Below are positions 16,977-25,822 of a stretch of DNA of 64,000 nucleotides, one piece after another. Under the pieces are notes generated by a model. It was not told the origin of the DNA. It ran no database searches and worked only from the letters and a program-made list of their open reading frames with translations. The position numbers and the translations under genes were made by a program. The stretch covers positions 348,306 to 412,305 of the forward strand of contig CAYMIJ010000001.1 in assembly GCA_964390465.1 (NCBI GenBank), written 5' to 3'. Every line of letters starts with the position of its first letter. The first letter of the stretch is position 1. This stretch comes from JADZAI01 sp964390465 (lineage in GTDB: Bacteria; Pseudomonadota; Alphaproteobacteria; Micropepsales; Micropepsaceae).

Positions 16977-17258
16977 TTAGACGCCAGCCGCCTTCTTCAG
17001 ATTGGCGGCGGGCTTGAAGCGCAGTGTCTTCGAAGCCTTGATCTTGATTTCTTCACCCGTGCGCGGGTTGCGGCCCTTGCGGGCACCACGCTTCGAGATC
17101 TTGAAGCTGCCGAAGCCGCCGATCACATAACCCTTGTCCTTGCCGGCCTTGAGGCCTGCTTCGATGGAGTCGAACACGAGGTCGACGGTGCGCTTGGCTT
17201 CGGCCTTGCTCAGGCTGCCCTTTTTGGCGACCAGTTCGATGAATGCTGCTTTGCTCAT
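16977..17258 (-). CDS. HU-family DNA-binding protein
   Basis: The 93-residue product is a typical HU/IHF-fold nucleoid protein: MSKAAFIELVAKKGSLSKAE at the N-terminus, the beta-arm core GFGSFKISKRGARKGRNP RTG, and the C-terminal KASKTLRFKPAANLK. It bends and compacts DNA as a dimer. The start is the ATG at 17258 with AGGGGA upstream; the frame is open for 47 more codons but that part has no HU counterpart. The Pro in RKGRNP at the arm tip is the residue that intercalates into DNA. The wording (KTLRFKPAANLKKAA) fits HU rather than IHF-alpha or IHF-beta. It has its own terminator and so is probably transcribed alone. Confidence 0.93.
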   Translation of the reverse strand: MSKAAFIELVAKKGSLSKAEAKRTVDLVFDSIEAGLKAGKDKGYVIGGFGSFKISKRGARKGRNPRTGEEIKIKASKTLRFKPAANLKKAAGV

Positions 17259-17484
17259 TGTATGAAGGTTCCCCTGCTGATTCGTGACAACAGATATAGC
17301 AAGCACACAACTGTCATACACGCCAAAACGTTGAGCCAGAGCGGTTTGATGTAGCTCAGCGTGCTGAATCCGTGCTCGAATCAAGTGTTCATGGCACATG
17401 CCGCAAACGGGTCTTCAGGCAAGACCAGATTTTCCACTCATCAAAGCCTCTTGCGCCAAGGCTGCGCATCCGCAGGATATTCCG

Positions 17485-17501
17485 GTCTGAACAATTCAGA
17501 C
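17485..17501. promoter_or_regulatory. Operator-like inverted repeat before the MFS gene
   Basis: GTCTGAA-CAA-TTCAGAC is a perfect 7-bp inverted repeat ending 16 bases before the MFS start codon. Position over the leader suggests a repressor site or a hairpin that hides the ribosome binding site. The rest of the 259-bp HU/MFS gap shows no further clear signal. Confidence 0.45.
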
Positions 17502-17517
17502 GTCATACAACCCGGTC

Positions 17518-18927
17518 ATGACCCGCACACAATCTGACACCTCCCAGCTCACTGTGACCGGACATGCGCCCGCACCCATAGCTGGGCGCATCGCGTGGAC
17601 GTTCTATGAGTTTGGCGGCGGCCCTTATTTCGTGATGACGCAGATTTTCGTCTTTGCGGCATATTTCGCAAATGGCGTGGTGCAGGATGACCCAGTGAAC
17701 GGACAGGCGTGGTGGGCCTATACCAGCGGTTCAACAGGCCTGCTGATCGCTCTGCTCAGTCCCATCACCGGCGCGATCGCTGACAAATACGGCCCACGCA
17801 AGCCAGGACTTGCCCTTTTCACCATGCTGGCAGCGCCGTTCATAGCGGCGCTCTGGTTTGCAACTCCGGGCAATATCGCCGTGGCTGTCATCTGCACCGT
17901 TTGCGCTGGGGCGCTGTTCGAACTTGGCTTTGTCTTCCACAACGCCATGCTGCCGGATATTGCACCTGCCCGCCGCATCGGTGTCATCAGCGCGGCGGGC
18001 TATGCCATGGCATATGCCGGGGCCATCATCGCATTCGCCATCAGCCTGTCGATGCCGCTTTGGGGTTTCGGCGGTGGCCCTGAACACGGTTACGCGCAGG
18101 AACGGGCTGCGGGCATGATCGCCGCCTGCTTCGCCGTGACCTTCATGCTGCCACTTCTAGTGCTGGCACCCGACACCCCGCGCACTGGCCGCACCATCAA
18201 GCAGTGCATCGGTGAAGGTTTCGCCTCGCTCGCCTCCACGCTCCGCAAAGCGCGCGCCTATCGCAATGTCGTGCTCTTCATGGTGGCGCGCATGATCTAT
18301 TACGATGGTCTTATGGCGGTCTTCGCCCTGATCGGCATTTACGCAGCCAGCGTTTTTGGCTGGGGCGTTGAGGTTCAGTATTACGGACTTCTCATCATCA
18401 TCACGGCGGCAGTCAGCGCGGTGGTCGGCGGCATGGCAGATGATGCATTTGGCTCGCGCCGTACCATTCTCATCTCGCTGGCCATCTTCGCGATATGCCT
18501 CGCCGCCAATCTTGGCACTGATCCGCACACGCTCTGGTATGTCGTTCCGCTGACCCCCGGAGAAGCGGCGGCGCAGTTGCCGTTTATCGGCAGTGTGCTG
18601 GCATCCATGGGCTTCGACACATTGCCCGAACAGTCATTTCTGTTGATTGGCATTGTCAGCGGGCTGTTCGTTGGCCCCGCGCTGTCGTCATCACGCACGC
18701 TGATGGCGCGACTTGCACCACAAGGGCAAACGGCGGAGTTCTTCGGGCTCTATAATCTGACTGGTAAGGCCACCGCGTTTCTGGCTCCAACCGCGATAGG
18801 GCTCATGACCCAGGCATCAGGTGACCAGCGCACCGGCCTCGGTGTGATCTTCGTCTTTATCGGGCTTGGCTTTGTGCTGCTGCTTTTCGTACGCGAGCCC
18901 GGAAGGTCAGCTCAGCTCAATCCTTGA
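17518..18927 (+). CDS. MFS transporter, UMF1/Atg22-like
   Basis: The 469-residue protein has about 12 membrane segments and the UMF1-family signature at the start (WTFYEFGGGPYFVMTQIFVF), plus SPITGAIADKYGPRK after helix 2 and HNAMLPDIAP in the third-fourth helix region. Family members are related to the vacuolar effluxer Atg22; the substrate in bacteria is unknown, and there are no neighbours that identify it. A 17-bp inverted repeat sits just upstream of the start, suggesting local repression. The 3' end overlaps the end of the convergent sensor kinase gene by 11 bases. Confidence 0.78.
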   Translation: MTRTQSDTSQLTVTGHAPAPIAGRIAWTFYEFGGGPYFVMTQIFVFAAYFANGVVQDDPVNGQAWWAYTSGSTGLLIALLSPITGAIADKYGPRKPGLALFTMLAAPFIAALWFATPGNIAVAVICTVCAGALFELGFVFHNAMLPDIAPARRIGVISAAGYAMAYAGAIIAFAISLSMPLWGFGGGPEHGYAQERAAGMIAACFAVTFMLPLLVLAPDTPRTGRTIKQCIGEGFASLASTLRKARAYRNVVLFMVARMIYYDGLMAVFALIGIYAASVFGWGVEVQYYGLLIIITAAVSAVVGGMADDAFGSRRTILISLAIFAICLAANLGTDPHTLWYVVPLTPGEAAAQLPFIGSVLASMGFDTLPEQSFLLIGIVSGLFVGPALSSSRTLMARLAPQGQTAEFFGLYNLTGKATAFLAPTAIGLMTQASGDQRTGLGVIFVFIGLGFVLLLFVREPGRSAQLNP

Positions 18928-20308
18928 GGGTAAAGCGCAGCCGCGTGATCAATCCCGGCCGGGCATCGTCCAGTTCGATCCGGGCATCATGCAGCCGCGC
19001 GACCGCGGCGACGAGACTAAGGCCAAGCCCGCTACCCGGCTCGTTGCGGCTTTCTTCAAGACGCACGAAACGCCGCAGCACGTGTTCACGTTCGGATGCT
19101 GGAATCCCCGGCCCGTCATCGCGCACTTCCAGTACAGCCTCATCGCCTGCTGTGTTGAGGGTGATACCGACCGCGCCACCCTCCGGCGTGTACTTGATCG
19201 CATTGTCCACCAGATTGGCGAGCGCCTGCGAAATGAGACCCCGATCGCCCATGATCTCGGCTGATTTTGCAGCGATGGCCTTCAGGCTGATGCGCTTGGC
19301 TTCGGCGAGCGGCTCATAGAGTTCGGCAATGTCGATCACGATGGGCTTGAGGTCCGCGACTTCAAAGTTCTCGCGCGCCTCGCCCGTTTCGGCGCGGGCA
19401 ATCAGCAGAAGCGAGTTGAATGTGGCAATCAGCCCATCGGCTTCTGAAATCGCGCCTTCAAGGGCTTCACGATATTCCTGTTCGCTGGCCGGTTTCATCA
19501 GCGTCACTTCCAGACGCGACCGCAGACGGTTCAGCGGTGTGCGCAGGTCATGCGCGATATTGTCGGCAACCTCTGTCATGCCCGACATCAATCGCTCAAT
19601 CTGATCCAGCATGTCGTTGAGATTGGTGGAGAGTTCGTCAAACTCATCATCAGCGCCCGACAGCGGCACGCGCCGGGTCAGATCGCCGTTGATGATATCG
19701 CGACTTGTGCGGTTGATGACATCCAGACGCCGGGTGACGTTGCGGCTCATCACCAGCCCGCCGATCAGCCCCAGCGCCAGAGTGATGCCTGCTGCCCAGA
19801 CCAGTGAGTTCTGAATCTGGTTCTCGATCTGGCGGCGTTCATGCACGTCACGTCCCACCAGAAGATGAAAACCACCGCGCAGAGGAAAATACATTGCCCG
19901 CGCGGCGCGGGGCTCTGCTTCACCGAACGAGGCGCGCTTATAGGTAAAGTCCAGCCAGCTGCGTGGCGACATCGGCACGTCAGGCCAGACCGACAGATTG
20001 CCCGCAATGTATCCATATTGAGGATCGGCCAGAAGATAGACGCCGTTCCCGCCCTGCTGGCTGCGCTCGCTGATCGTCTGCCGCAGACCTTCAAGGCCCG
20101 TCAGGCCATATTGATCGTCAAGTCCCTGAACCTCGGCGATCACGGTTTCGTCGGTCTGGTTCGCCATGAACCGGGCCGTGTTCCAGTATATGAACGCGAT
20201 CAGCGCAAACGCCGAAATGGCGAACAACAGCAGATAGATGAGCGCGAGGCGAAACGCCGTTGTGCGAAAGAGATTAAGAAACCGCACGGAGACAATATCC
20301 CGCACCAC
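18917..20308 (-). CDS. Sensor histidine kinase of the DegP-linked two-component system
   Basis: The 463-residue kinase has two membrane segments (about 18-42 and 170-188) around a periplasmic sensor of about 125 residues, a HAMP domain, the dimerisation box with phospho-acceptor His253 (NIAHDLRTPLN), and the ATP-binding boxes LVDNAIKYTP (N), RDDGPGIP (G1) and GSGLGLSLV (G2). It overlaps the OmpR-type regulator gene by 35 bases (or 14 if the GTG at 20287 is the start), so the two are cotranscribed and translationally linked. A DegP-type protease is the first gene of the same strand cluster, which points to an envelope-stress signal. The signal itself is not readable. Confidence 0.88.
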   Translation of the reverse strand: MVRDIVSVRFLNLFRTTAFRLALIYLLLFAISAFALIAFIYWNTARFMANQTDETVIAEVQGLDDQYGLTGLEGLRQTISERSQQGGNGVYLLADPQYGYIAGNLSVWPDVPMSPRSWLDFTYKRASFGEAEPRAARAMYFPLRGGFHLLVGRDVHERRQIENQIQNSLVWAAGITLALGLIGGLVMSRNVTRRLDVINRTSRDIINGDLTRRVPLSGADDEFDELSTNLNDMLDQIERLMSGMTEVADNIAHDLRTPLNRLRSRLEVTLMKPASEQEYREALEGAISEADGLIATFNSLLLIARAETGEARENFEVADLKPIVIDIAELYEPLAEAKRISLKAIAAKSAEIMGDRGLISQALANLVDNAIKYTPEGGAVGITLNTAGDEAVLEVRDDGPGIPASEREHVLRRFVRLEESRNEPGSGLGLSLVAAVARLHDARIELDDARPGLITRLRFTLKD

Positions 20309-20951
20309 GCACAGTGTGGAGCAGCTGCTCCTCGAAGCCCTTGTCGATCTTGGCCCGCAGGCGGGAGATATGGACGTCGATCACATTGGTCTGCGGATCG
20401 AAGTGATAGTCCCACACATTTTCAAGCAGCATGGTGCGGGTCACGACCTGTCCGGCATGGCGCATGAGATATTCCAGCAGCAGAAACTCGCGCGGCTGCA
20501 GATCAATCGGCTGGCCGGCGCGTGCAGCAGCCCGCGACAGCAGATCAAGCTCAAGGTCACCGACCACCAGTTTGGTCTGTACCTGTTCAGGTTGGTGACG
20601 GCGCACCAGCGCATCGACACGCGCCAGCAGTTCGACGAAGGCAAATGGCTTGGGCAGATAGTCGTCCCCGCCCGCCTTCAGGCCTTTCACGCGGTCATCA
20701 ATATCGCCCAACGCGGAAAGAAAAAGCACCGGGGTCTGGTTGCCTTCCTTTCGCATGGTCTGAACGAGAGTGAGGCCATCCATACGCGGCAACATGCGGT
20801 CGATGATGGCGACGTCATAGGCCTGCGCCTGTGACAGCGCGAGGCCTTCCACGCCGTCAGCGGCATGGTCAACCACATGGCCGCTCTCCTTCAGCCCCTT
20901 CATCAGGTAGGCTGCGGCGTTGCGGTCATCTTCAACAATCAAAAGGCGCAT
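20274..20951 (-). CDS. OmpR-family response regulator
   Basis: The 225-residue regulator starts at the ATG at 20951 (MRLLIVEDDR); an upstream in-frame TTG adds 11 residues of no family character. The receiver domain has the acidic pocket EDD at 7-9, phospho-acceptor Asp51 (AIIDRMLPRMDG) and Lys101 (LPKPF). The C-terminal winged helix (about 130-222) ends with NVIDVHISRLRAKID and HTVRGAGYCL, the OmpR/PhoB DNA-binding signature. It is placed between the DegP-type protease gene (70-100 bases upstream) and its kinase gene. It could regulate the protease gene, but no direct repeat could be assigned as its site. Confidence 0.92.
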   Translation of the reverse strand: MRLLIVEDDRNAAAYLMKGLKESGHVVDHAADGVEGLALSQAQAYDVAIIDRMLPRMDGLTLVQTMRKEGNQTPVLFLSALGDIDDRVKGLKAGGDDYLPKPFAFVELLARVDALVRRHQPEQVQTKLVVGDLELDLLSRAAARAGQPIDLQPREFLLLEYLMRHAGQVVTRTMLLENVWDYHFDPQTNVIDVHISRLRAKIDKGFEEQLLHTVRGAGYCLRAVS

Positions 20952-21053
20952 GGAACAATCATCAGGTCTGACGAACAGGGACAATACATAAACACGAAGG
21001 GCGCGACGCTCCAGCCCTAAGGCCGTCGTGCCGCGCCCATCAATTCTTTGGCG

Positions 21054-22601
21054 TCAGCCGATATTGACCGCCAGATACTGCCGCACACCCCGGCGCTCCA
21101 GAAGGATCAGCACGCTCTTGCGGCCCTGACCCTTGGCAGCGCCGACAGCAGCGGTCACATCCGCCACGGCCTTCACCGGCTGATTGCCCACCGCCACGAT
21201 GATGTCACCCTCGGTGATACCCTTGGAAGCTGCATCGCTGCCTTTGGCGACCTTGGTCACGACCAGCCCTTCGGTGCCGGCGGGCACGTCCATGCCACGG
21301 CGGATTTCATCGGTCAGTGCTGAAAGCTGCACACCCGGCAGCGCTTCCGAGCCTTGCGGACTGGCAGGGTCTGACGGTTTGCCACCCAGTTCGGCCCGCA
21401 GCTTGTCCTCGTCACGCACGGCGATGGTGGCGGTCAGGGTCTGGGTTGCGCCATTGCGCCACACTTCAAACGAGGCTGTCTGGCCAATAGCCAGCTCTGC
21501 CACGAAGCGCGCCAGCACACGATTGTCGGCCATGTCCTGGCCGTTCGCCTTGCGCACGATGTCGCCCGCCTGGAAGCCTGCGGTCTCAGCCGGGCTGCCT
21601 TTGGTCACCATGGAAACAAGCGCGCCCTTGGAATCCGGCAGGCCAGCAGCTTCGGCCATGTCCTTGTCGAGTGGCTGGATCTGAACACCCAGCCAGCCGC
21701 GCTTGACCGATCCGGTCTCACGCAGCTGCGCCACCACCTTGGTGACGGTCGAAGCTGGAACGGCAAAGCCGATACCGACACTGCCACCCGATGGCGTATA
21801 GATCGCCGAGTTCACACCAATCACTTCGCCCGCCAGATTGAAGGCCGGGCCGCCCGAATTGCCGCGATTGATCGGCGCGTCGATCTGCAGATAATCCGTA
21901 TACGGACCAGCGCCGATATTGCGGCCCCGCGCCGAAAGAATACCTGCGGTCACCGTACCGCCAAGCCCGAACGGGTTACCAACCGCGACCACCCAGTCGC
22001 CGGGGCGCAGTTTGCTGTCATCGCCCACGGGCACGAAGGGCAGCGGCGTCGAGGATTCAACCTTCAGCAGCGCGATGTCAGTGCCGGGGTCGGTGCCAAT
22101 CAGTTTGGCATCCAGTTCCTTGCCATCACTGAACACGATGGTGATCTTCTCGGCCTTGTCGATGACGTGATTGTTGGTGACGATGAAGCCGGCCGCATCA
22201 ATCACAAAGCCCGACCCCATGCCTTCGGTCAGGCCGTTACCGTCGGGGTCAGCTCCCTGATCAGGGCTCGGCATGGGCTGGCCGAACTGTTCATAGAAGC
22301 GGCGCATGAATTCTTCGGCATCGCCGCTCATCGCCGCCATTTCCAGCTTGGCTTCCACTTTCACGCTCACCACGGCGGGCGCGACATGCGCCACGAGATC
22401 GGCAAAGCTGAAGGGCTGACCGTTCGCCGCCTGCGGTACATAAGGCGCGATCGCCTCCGAGGCGAACAGCGCATTGGCGTGCGCCGGGCCGCTATCGGCC
22501 AGTTGAGCGCCCAGCGCACCGGCGATCACCAGACCAAGCGCAGTGGTCGTGCCGAGAAGACGATTGCGGACGGTTTTGGAGGAACGGGGAAACATCGACA
22601 T
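21054..22601 (-). CDS. degP: Periplasmic DegP/HtrA-type serine protease with two PDZ domains
   Basis: The 515-residue Do-type protease starts at the ATG at 22601, with AGGA about 9 bases upstream, and opens with a signal peptide (hydrophobic residues about 18-36, cleavage near AHA-NAL). The chymotrypsin-like domain has the triad His145 (TNNHVID), Asp175 (GTDIALLK) and Ser249 (NRGNSGGP). Two PDZ domains follow (about 315-400 and 425-510), the first with GWLGVQIQPL. It degrades or refolds damaged envelope proteins. An inverted repeat GCCGG-TCAT-CCGGC at 22622-22635 lies in its leader. The response regulator and kinase genes follow on the same strand, suggesting one stress-responsive unit. Confidence 0.93.
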   Translation of the reverse strand: MSMFPRSSKTVRNRLLGTTTALGLVIAGALGAQLADSGPAHANALFASEAIAPYVPQAANGQPFSFADLVAHVAPAVVSVKVEAKLEMAAMSGDAEEFMRRFYEQFGQPMPSPDQGADPDGNGLTEGMGSGFVIDAAGFIVTNNHVIDKAEKITIVFSDGKELDAKLIGTDPGTDIALLKVESSTPLPFVPVGDDSKLRPGDWVVAVGNPFGLGGTVTAGILSARGRNIGAGPYTDYLQIDAPINRGNSGGPAFNLAGEVIGVNSAIYTPSGGSVGIGFAVPASTVTKVVAQLRETGSVKRGWLGVQIQPLDKDMAEAAGLPDSKGALVSMVTKGSPAETAGFQAGDIVRKANGQDMADNRVLARFVAELAIGQTASFEVWRNGATQTLTATIAVRDEDKLRAELGGKPSDPASPQGSEALPGVQLSALTDEIRRGMDVPAGTEGLVVTKVAKGSDAASKGITEGDIIVAVGNQPVKAVADVTAAVGAAKGQGRKSVLILLERRGVRQYLAVNIG

Positions 22602-22735
22602 GTGGCAGTCATCCTGAAAGCGCCGGTCATCCGGCCTGATCACAGTGGAACATTAAGACTAACCGCGCCATGACACGGTCATGAAACTTCGTTTAGCCTT
22701 AATGCCATGTGACGGATAAACATGGCGAAAACAGG

Positions 22736-23191
22736 TCAGCGGCTCTCGATTTCGTGAAGTCGCCGCTCCTCCTCCGGTGACAGCCCTTCAGGGGCTGTCG
22801 TCCGGCTCCGGTGCCGTACATAAAACGCCAGTCCGGCCGCGCCCAGCACCAGCGCCAATCCCGGCCCGAACCACAGAAACCAGGTGGCGGGGGAAACGCG
22901 CGGGCGCAGCAGAACATAATCGCCATACCGCGCCACGATATAATCGAACACCTGTTCGTCGGTATCACCCGCCATCAGCCGCTCACGCACGATGCGGCGC
23001 AGGTCGCGGGCCAGCGGCGCGGCGGAATCGTCAATCGATTCGTTCTGGCAGACGAGACAGCGCAGCTCCGCGCTGATTGTACGCGCCCGTGCCTCAAGCG
23101 CCGGATCGTTCAGCGCCTCACCCGGCTCCAGCGCCAGTGCGGGCAGAAACATGAACAGGGCAAAAGCTGCAGACAGGAGCGCGCGCATCAC
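22736..23191 (-). CDS. ccmH: Cytochrome c maturation protein CcmH
   Basis: CcmH keeps the haem-binding cysteines of apocytochrome c reduced for haem attachment in the periplasm. The 151-residue product has a signal peptide or N-terminal anchor (residues 1-20), the redox motif LRCLVCQNESI with Cys45 and Cys48, a three-helix domain (DLRRIVRERLMAGDTDEQVF) and a C-terminal membrane segment (FLWFGPGLALVLGAAGLAFY). It abuts the ccmF stop with no gap and is the last gene of ccmE-ccmF-ccmH. The start is the double ATG at its 5' end. No second CcmH domain is fused, so this is the short form that works with a separate CcmI. Confidence 0.95.
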   Translation of the reverse strand: MMRALLSAAFALFMFLPALALEPGEALNDPALEARARTISAELRCLVCQNESIDDSAAPLARDLRRIVRERLMAGDTDEQVFDYIVARYGDYVLLRPRVSPATWFLWFGPGLALVLGAAGLAFYVRHRSRTTAPEGLSPEEERRLHEIESR

Positions 23192-25171
23192 CTACTCCGC
23201 CGCTGCAAGAACAGCGGCTTTGCGTGCTGGCGCGCCGATCCGCAGCCGCCGGTCGAGCAGCGAGAGCAGCCCGCCTGCCGCCATGATGACCGCGCCAAGC
23301 CATATGAACGGGGCCAGCGGTTTGTGGTGCAGGCGCACGGTCCAGGCATTGCCCGCCTCGGCGCGCTCGCCCAGCGCCGCATAGAGATCGCCAAACCCGG
23401 TCGTATGGATCGAGGTTTCCGTCGTGCTTGAACGGCTGACCGGGAAGAACCGACGCTCAGGTGTCAGCGTCACAGTGAAAACACCGCCCTGTTCGACCTT
23501 CAGCACTGCGCGGTCTGATGTGTAGTTCTCGCCCCGCGCCGCGCTCACCTCGATCAAAGTCACATGATAGGGTCCAACATCAGTTCCATCGCCCGGCTTC
23601 ATCGCGTTGATGGATTCCGAGGCCCAGGCGGTGGCCCCCACCACGCCCAGCACCGAAACGCCTAGCCCGGCATGGGCAAGCGCCGAACCCCACGCCGCAC
23701 CCGGCAGGCCAGCCAGGCGCGACAGCGCCACGCCCGCGCCTTTCCTGAACAGCCCGGCGCGCTCCACCAGATCAGTGAGCGCGCCCAGAATCAGCCAAGC
23801 CCCCAGCGCAACGCCCATCGGCGCCATCCATGGCCCGCGTGTCTGCAGCGCCATCACTGCAATGCCAACAGCGATTGCGAGACCGGCGGCCAGCCACAAC
23901 TGCTTCGCCGCCGCTGCGATATCGCCGCGCTTCCAGGCCATGCGCGGCCCGAACGGTACCAGCAGCAGCAAGGGCACGAACAGCGCACCGGCCACCGCGT
24001 TGAAGTATGGCGGACCAACGGAGATCGCCGCACCCGTCAGTGTACTGACGATCATTGGGTAGAGCGTACCCGTCAAAATCGCCAGCGCAGTGGAGGCCAG
24101 CAGCAGATTATTGATGGCAAGAGCGGTTTCGCGGCTGACCGGCGAAAAGACCGCATTGGATTTCAACCCATCCGCCCGCCAGGCGAACAGCGCGAACGAT
24201 CCGCCCACCGTCAGCGCCAGTATGATCAGAATGAAAACACCGCGCGCCGGATCGCTGGCGAAGGCATGCACCGAAGTCAGCACGCCGGATCGCACAAGGA
24301 ATGTGCCGAGCAGGCTGAGGCCAAAGGCCAGCAGCGCCAGAAACACCGTCCACGCTTTCAGCGCCTCGCGCCGTTCGCACACGATGGCGCTGTGCAGCAG
24401 GGCCGCGCCCGCCAGCCACGGCAGCAGCGAGGCGTTCTCGACCGGATCCCAGAACCAGAAGCCGCCCCAGCCCAGTTCATAATAAGCCCACCAGCTTCCC
24501 AGCGCGATGCCCAGCGTCAGGGCCATCCATGCGGCGAGCGCCCACGGCCGCACCCAGCGCGCCCATGCGGCGTCGATGCGCCCTTCCAGCAATCCCGCCA
24601 CTGCAAAGGCGAACGTGACCGAGAAGCCGACATAGCCCGCGTAGAGCAGCGGCGGGTGAAAGGCGAGGCCGGGATCCTGCAACAGCGGATTGAGCCCGCG
24701 CCCATCCAGCGGCGCGCGATCCAACCGCGCGAACGGATTGGATGTCAGAGCGATGAACAGAAGAAAGGCGACACCGATCAGCCCCTGCACGCCCAGCACA
24801 CGCGCCTTCAGGGTTGCGGGCAGATTGCGCCCGAACAGCGCAACAAGGCCGCTGAACAGCGCCAGCATCAGCGACCACAGCAGCATCGAGCCCTCGTGGT
24901 TGCCCCACGTGCCCGCGATTTTATAAAGCAGCGGCTTCAGCGAGTGGGAATTGGCCGCGACCACCGCCACCGAGAAATCAGACTGGATGTAAAGCGTCAG
25001 CAGCGCGCCGAACGAAACGACCAGCGCGCCGAGCACCGCCACCGCTGCACCCGCCGCACTCGCCATCAACAGCGGGGCACGGCGTGATGCGCCATAGAAC
25101 GCAGCGACAGCCTGATAGATCGTAAGCGCCAGCGCCAGCAGCAGCGCGAATTGGCCGAGTTCCCCGATCAC
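23192..25171 (-). CDS. ccmF: Haem lyase subunit CcmF
   Basis: CcmF is the core membrane subunit of the haem lyase that joins haem to apocytochrome c. The 659-residue protein has about 14 membrane segments and the tryptophan-rich haem-handling motif GSWWAYYELGWGGFWFWDPV, followed by ENASLLPWL. Conserved histidines occur at NHEGSMLLW and in PPLLYAGYVG context, and a large periplasmic loop carries the Tyr/Asp-rich ENYTSDRAVLKV region before the last membrane segment. The start overlaps ccmE by 4 bases, and ccmH follows directly, so all three are one operon. A 471-codon open frame on the opposite strand is Arg/Gln-rich and is a compositional shadow. Confidence 0.96.
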   Translation of the reverse strand: MIGELGQFALLLALALTIYQAVAAFYGASRRAPLLMASAAGAAVAVLGALVVSFGALLTLYIQSDFSVAVVAANSHSLKPLLYKIAGTWGNHEGSMLLWSLMLALFSGLVALFGRNLPATLKARVLGVQGLIGVAFLLFIALTSNPFARLDRAPLDGRGLNPLLQDPGLAFHPPLLYAGYVGFSVTFAFAVAGLLEGRIDAAWARWVRPWALAAWMALTLGIALGSWWAYYELGWGGFWFWDPVENASLLPWLAGAALLHSAIVCERREALKAWTVFLALLAFGLSLLGTFLVRSGVLTSVHAFASDPARGVFILIILALTVGGSFALFAWRADGLKSNAVFSPVSRETALAINNLLLASTALAILTGTLYPMIVSTLTGAAISVGPPYFNAVAGALFVPLLLLVPFGPRMAWKRGDIAAAAKQLWLAAGLAIAVGIAVMALQTRGPWMAPMGVALGAWLILGALTDLVERAGLFRKGAGVALSRLAGLPGAAWGSALAHAGLGVSVLGVVGATAWASESINAMKPGDGTDVGPYHVTLIEVSAARGENYTSDRAVLKVEQGGVFTVTLTPERRFFPVSRSSTTETSIHTTGFGDLYAALGERAEAGNAWTVRLHHKPLAPFIWLGAVIMAAGGLLSLLDRRLRIGAPARKAAVLAAAE

Positions 25172-25641
25172 GGCTTGCCCTGCGCGGGATAGGCTTCGCC
25201 CTCTTTCCAGTGGCCGCCCTTCTTCAGCGCCTCTGCTACTTCGGGCGGCATATATTTCTCGTCATGCTTGGCCAGCACTTCAACGGCCTGAAAGGATTTC
25301 GTCTCGTCAAACGCACCCTGCGCGACGATCCCCTGCCCCTCGCGGAACAGATCGGGCAGCAACCCTTCATAGCGCACCTTCACCTCGCCCGTGCCATCGG
25401 TGATGGTGAAGGTCACCGGCTTGCCCGGTTCGCGCGAAACACTGCCGGGCAGGACCAGACCGCCAAGGCGCACGCGCTGACCGGCTTTAAGGTTACCGTC
25501 CGCCAGACGTGTCAGTGCATCCTGTGGCCCGTAAAAAACCACAATCGAGTCCCTCAATGCGAACAGAACGAGGGCCGCTGCGATGGCGAGGATCGTCAGA
25601 CCGCCAGCCAGAAAGGCGAAACGGCGCTGCTTACGGGTCAC
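25168..25641 (-). CDS. ccmE: Haem chaperone CcmE
   Basis: CcmE carries haem covalently in the periplasm before passing it to CcmF. The 157-residue product has one N-terminal membrane anchor (residues 9-27), the OB-fold body with VRLGGLVLPGSVSR and KVRYEGLLPDLFREGQGIVA, and the haem-binding motif LAKHDEKY: His126 is the covalent ligand and Tyr130 the axial ligand, equivalent to the HxxxY of E. coli CcmE. It overlaps ccmF by 4 bases. A 13-bp inverted repeat GTTTA-CGA-TAAAC (25654-25666) lies 12 bases upstream of the start and may be regulatory. ccmI, which usually precedes it, is 4 kb away. Confidence 0.95.
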   Translation of the reverse strand: MTRKQRRFAFLAGGLTILAIAAALVLFALRDSIVVFYGPQDALTRLADGNLKAGQRVRLGGLVLPGSVSREPGKPVTFTITDGTGEVKVRYEGLLPDLFREGQGIVAQGAFDETKSFQAVEVLAKHDEKYMPPEVAEALKKGGHWKEGEAYPAQGKP

Positions 25642-25822
25642 GGCTCAGTCCTTGTTTACGATAAACATGTACTTGTCTTGCGCCACGAACCTACAGGAGC
25701 GCAGCGTGTCATGAAAGTGCATGAATGGCGCCCTGTCGCGTCACTGTGATATGTTAGGCCGATTACAGGCCATATGGTCTTGCCGCGCCTTGAGCTGGCG
25801 CAAAATGTAAGGATGGATTCAG

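Noticed and set aside
23672..25087. 471-codon open frame antisense to ccmF
   Set aside because: It is Arg/Gln/His-rich low-complexity translation typical of the reverse strand of a GC-rich gene. The ccmF frame is certain.
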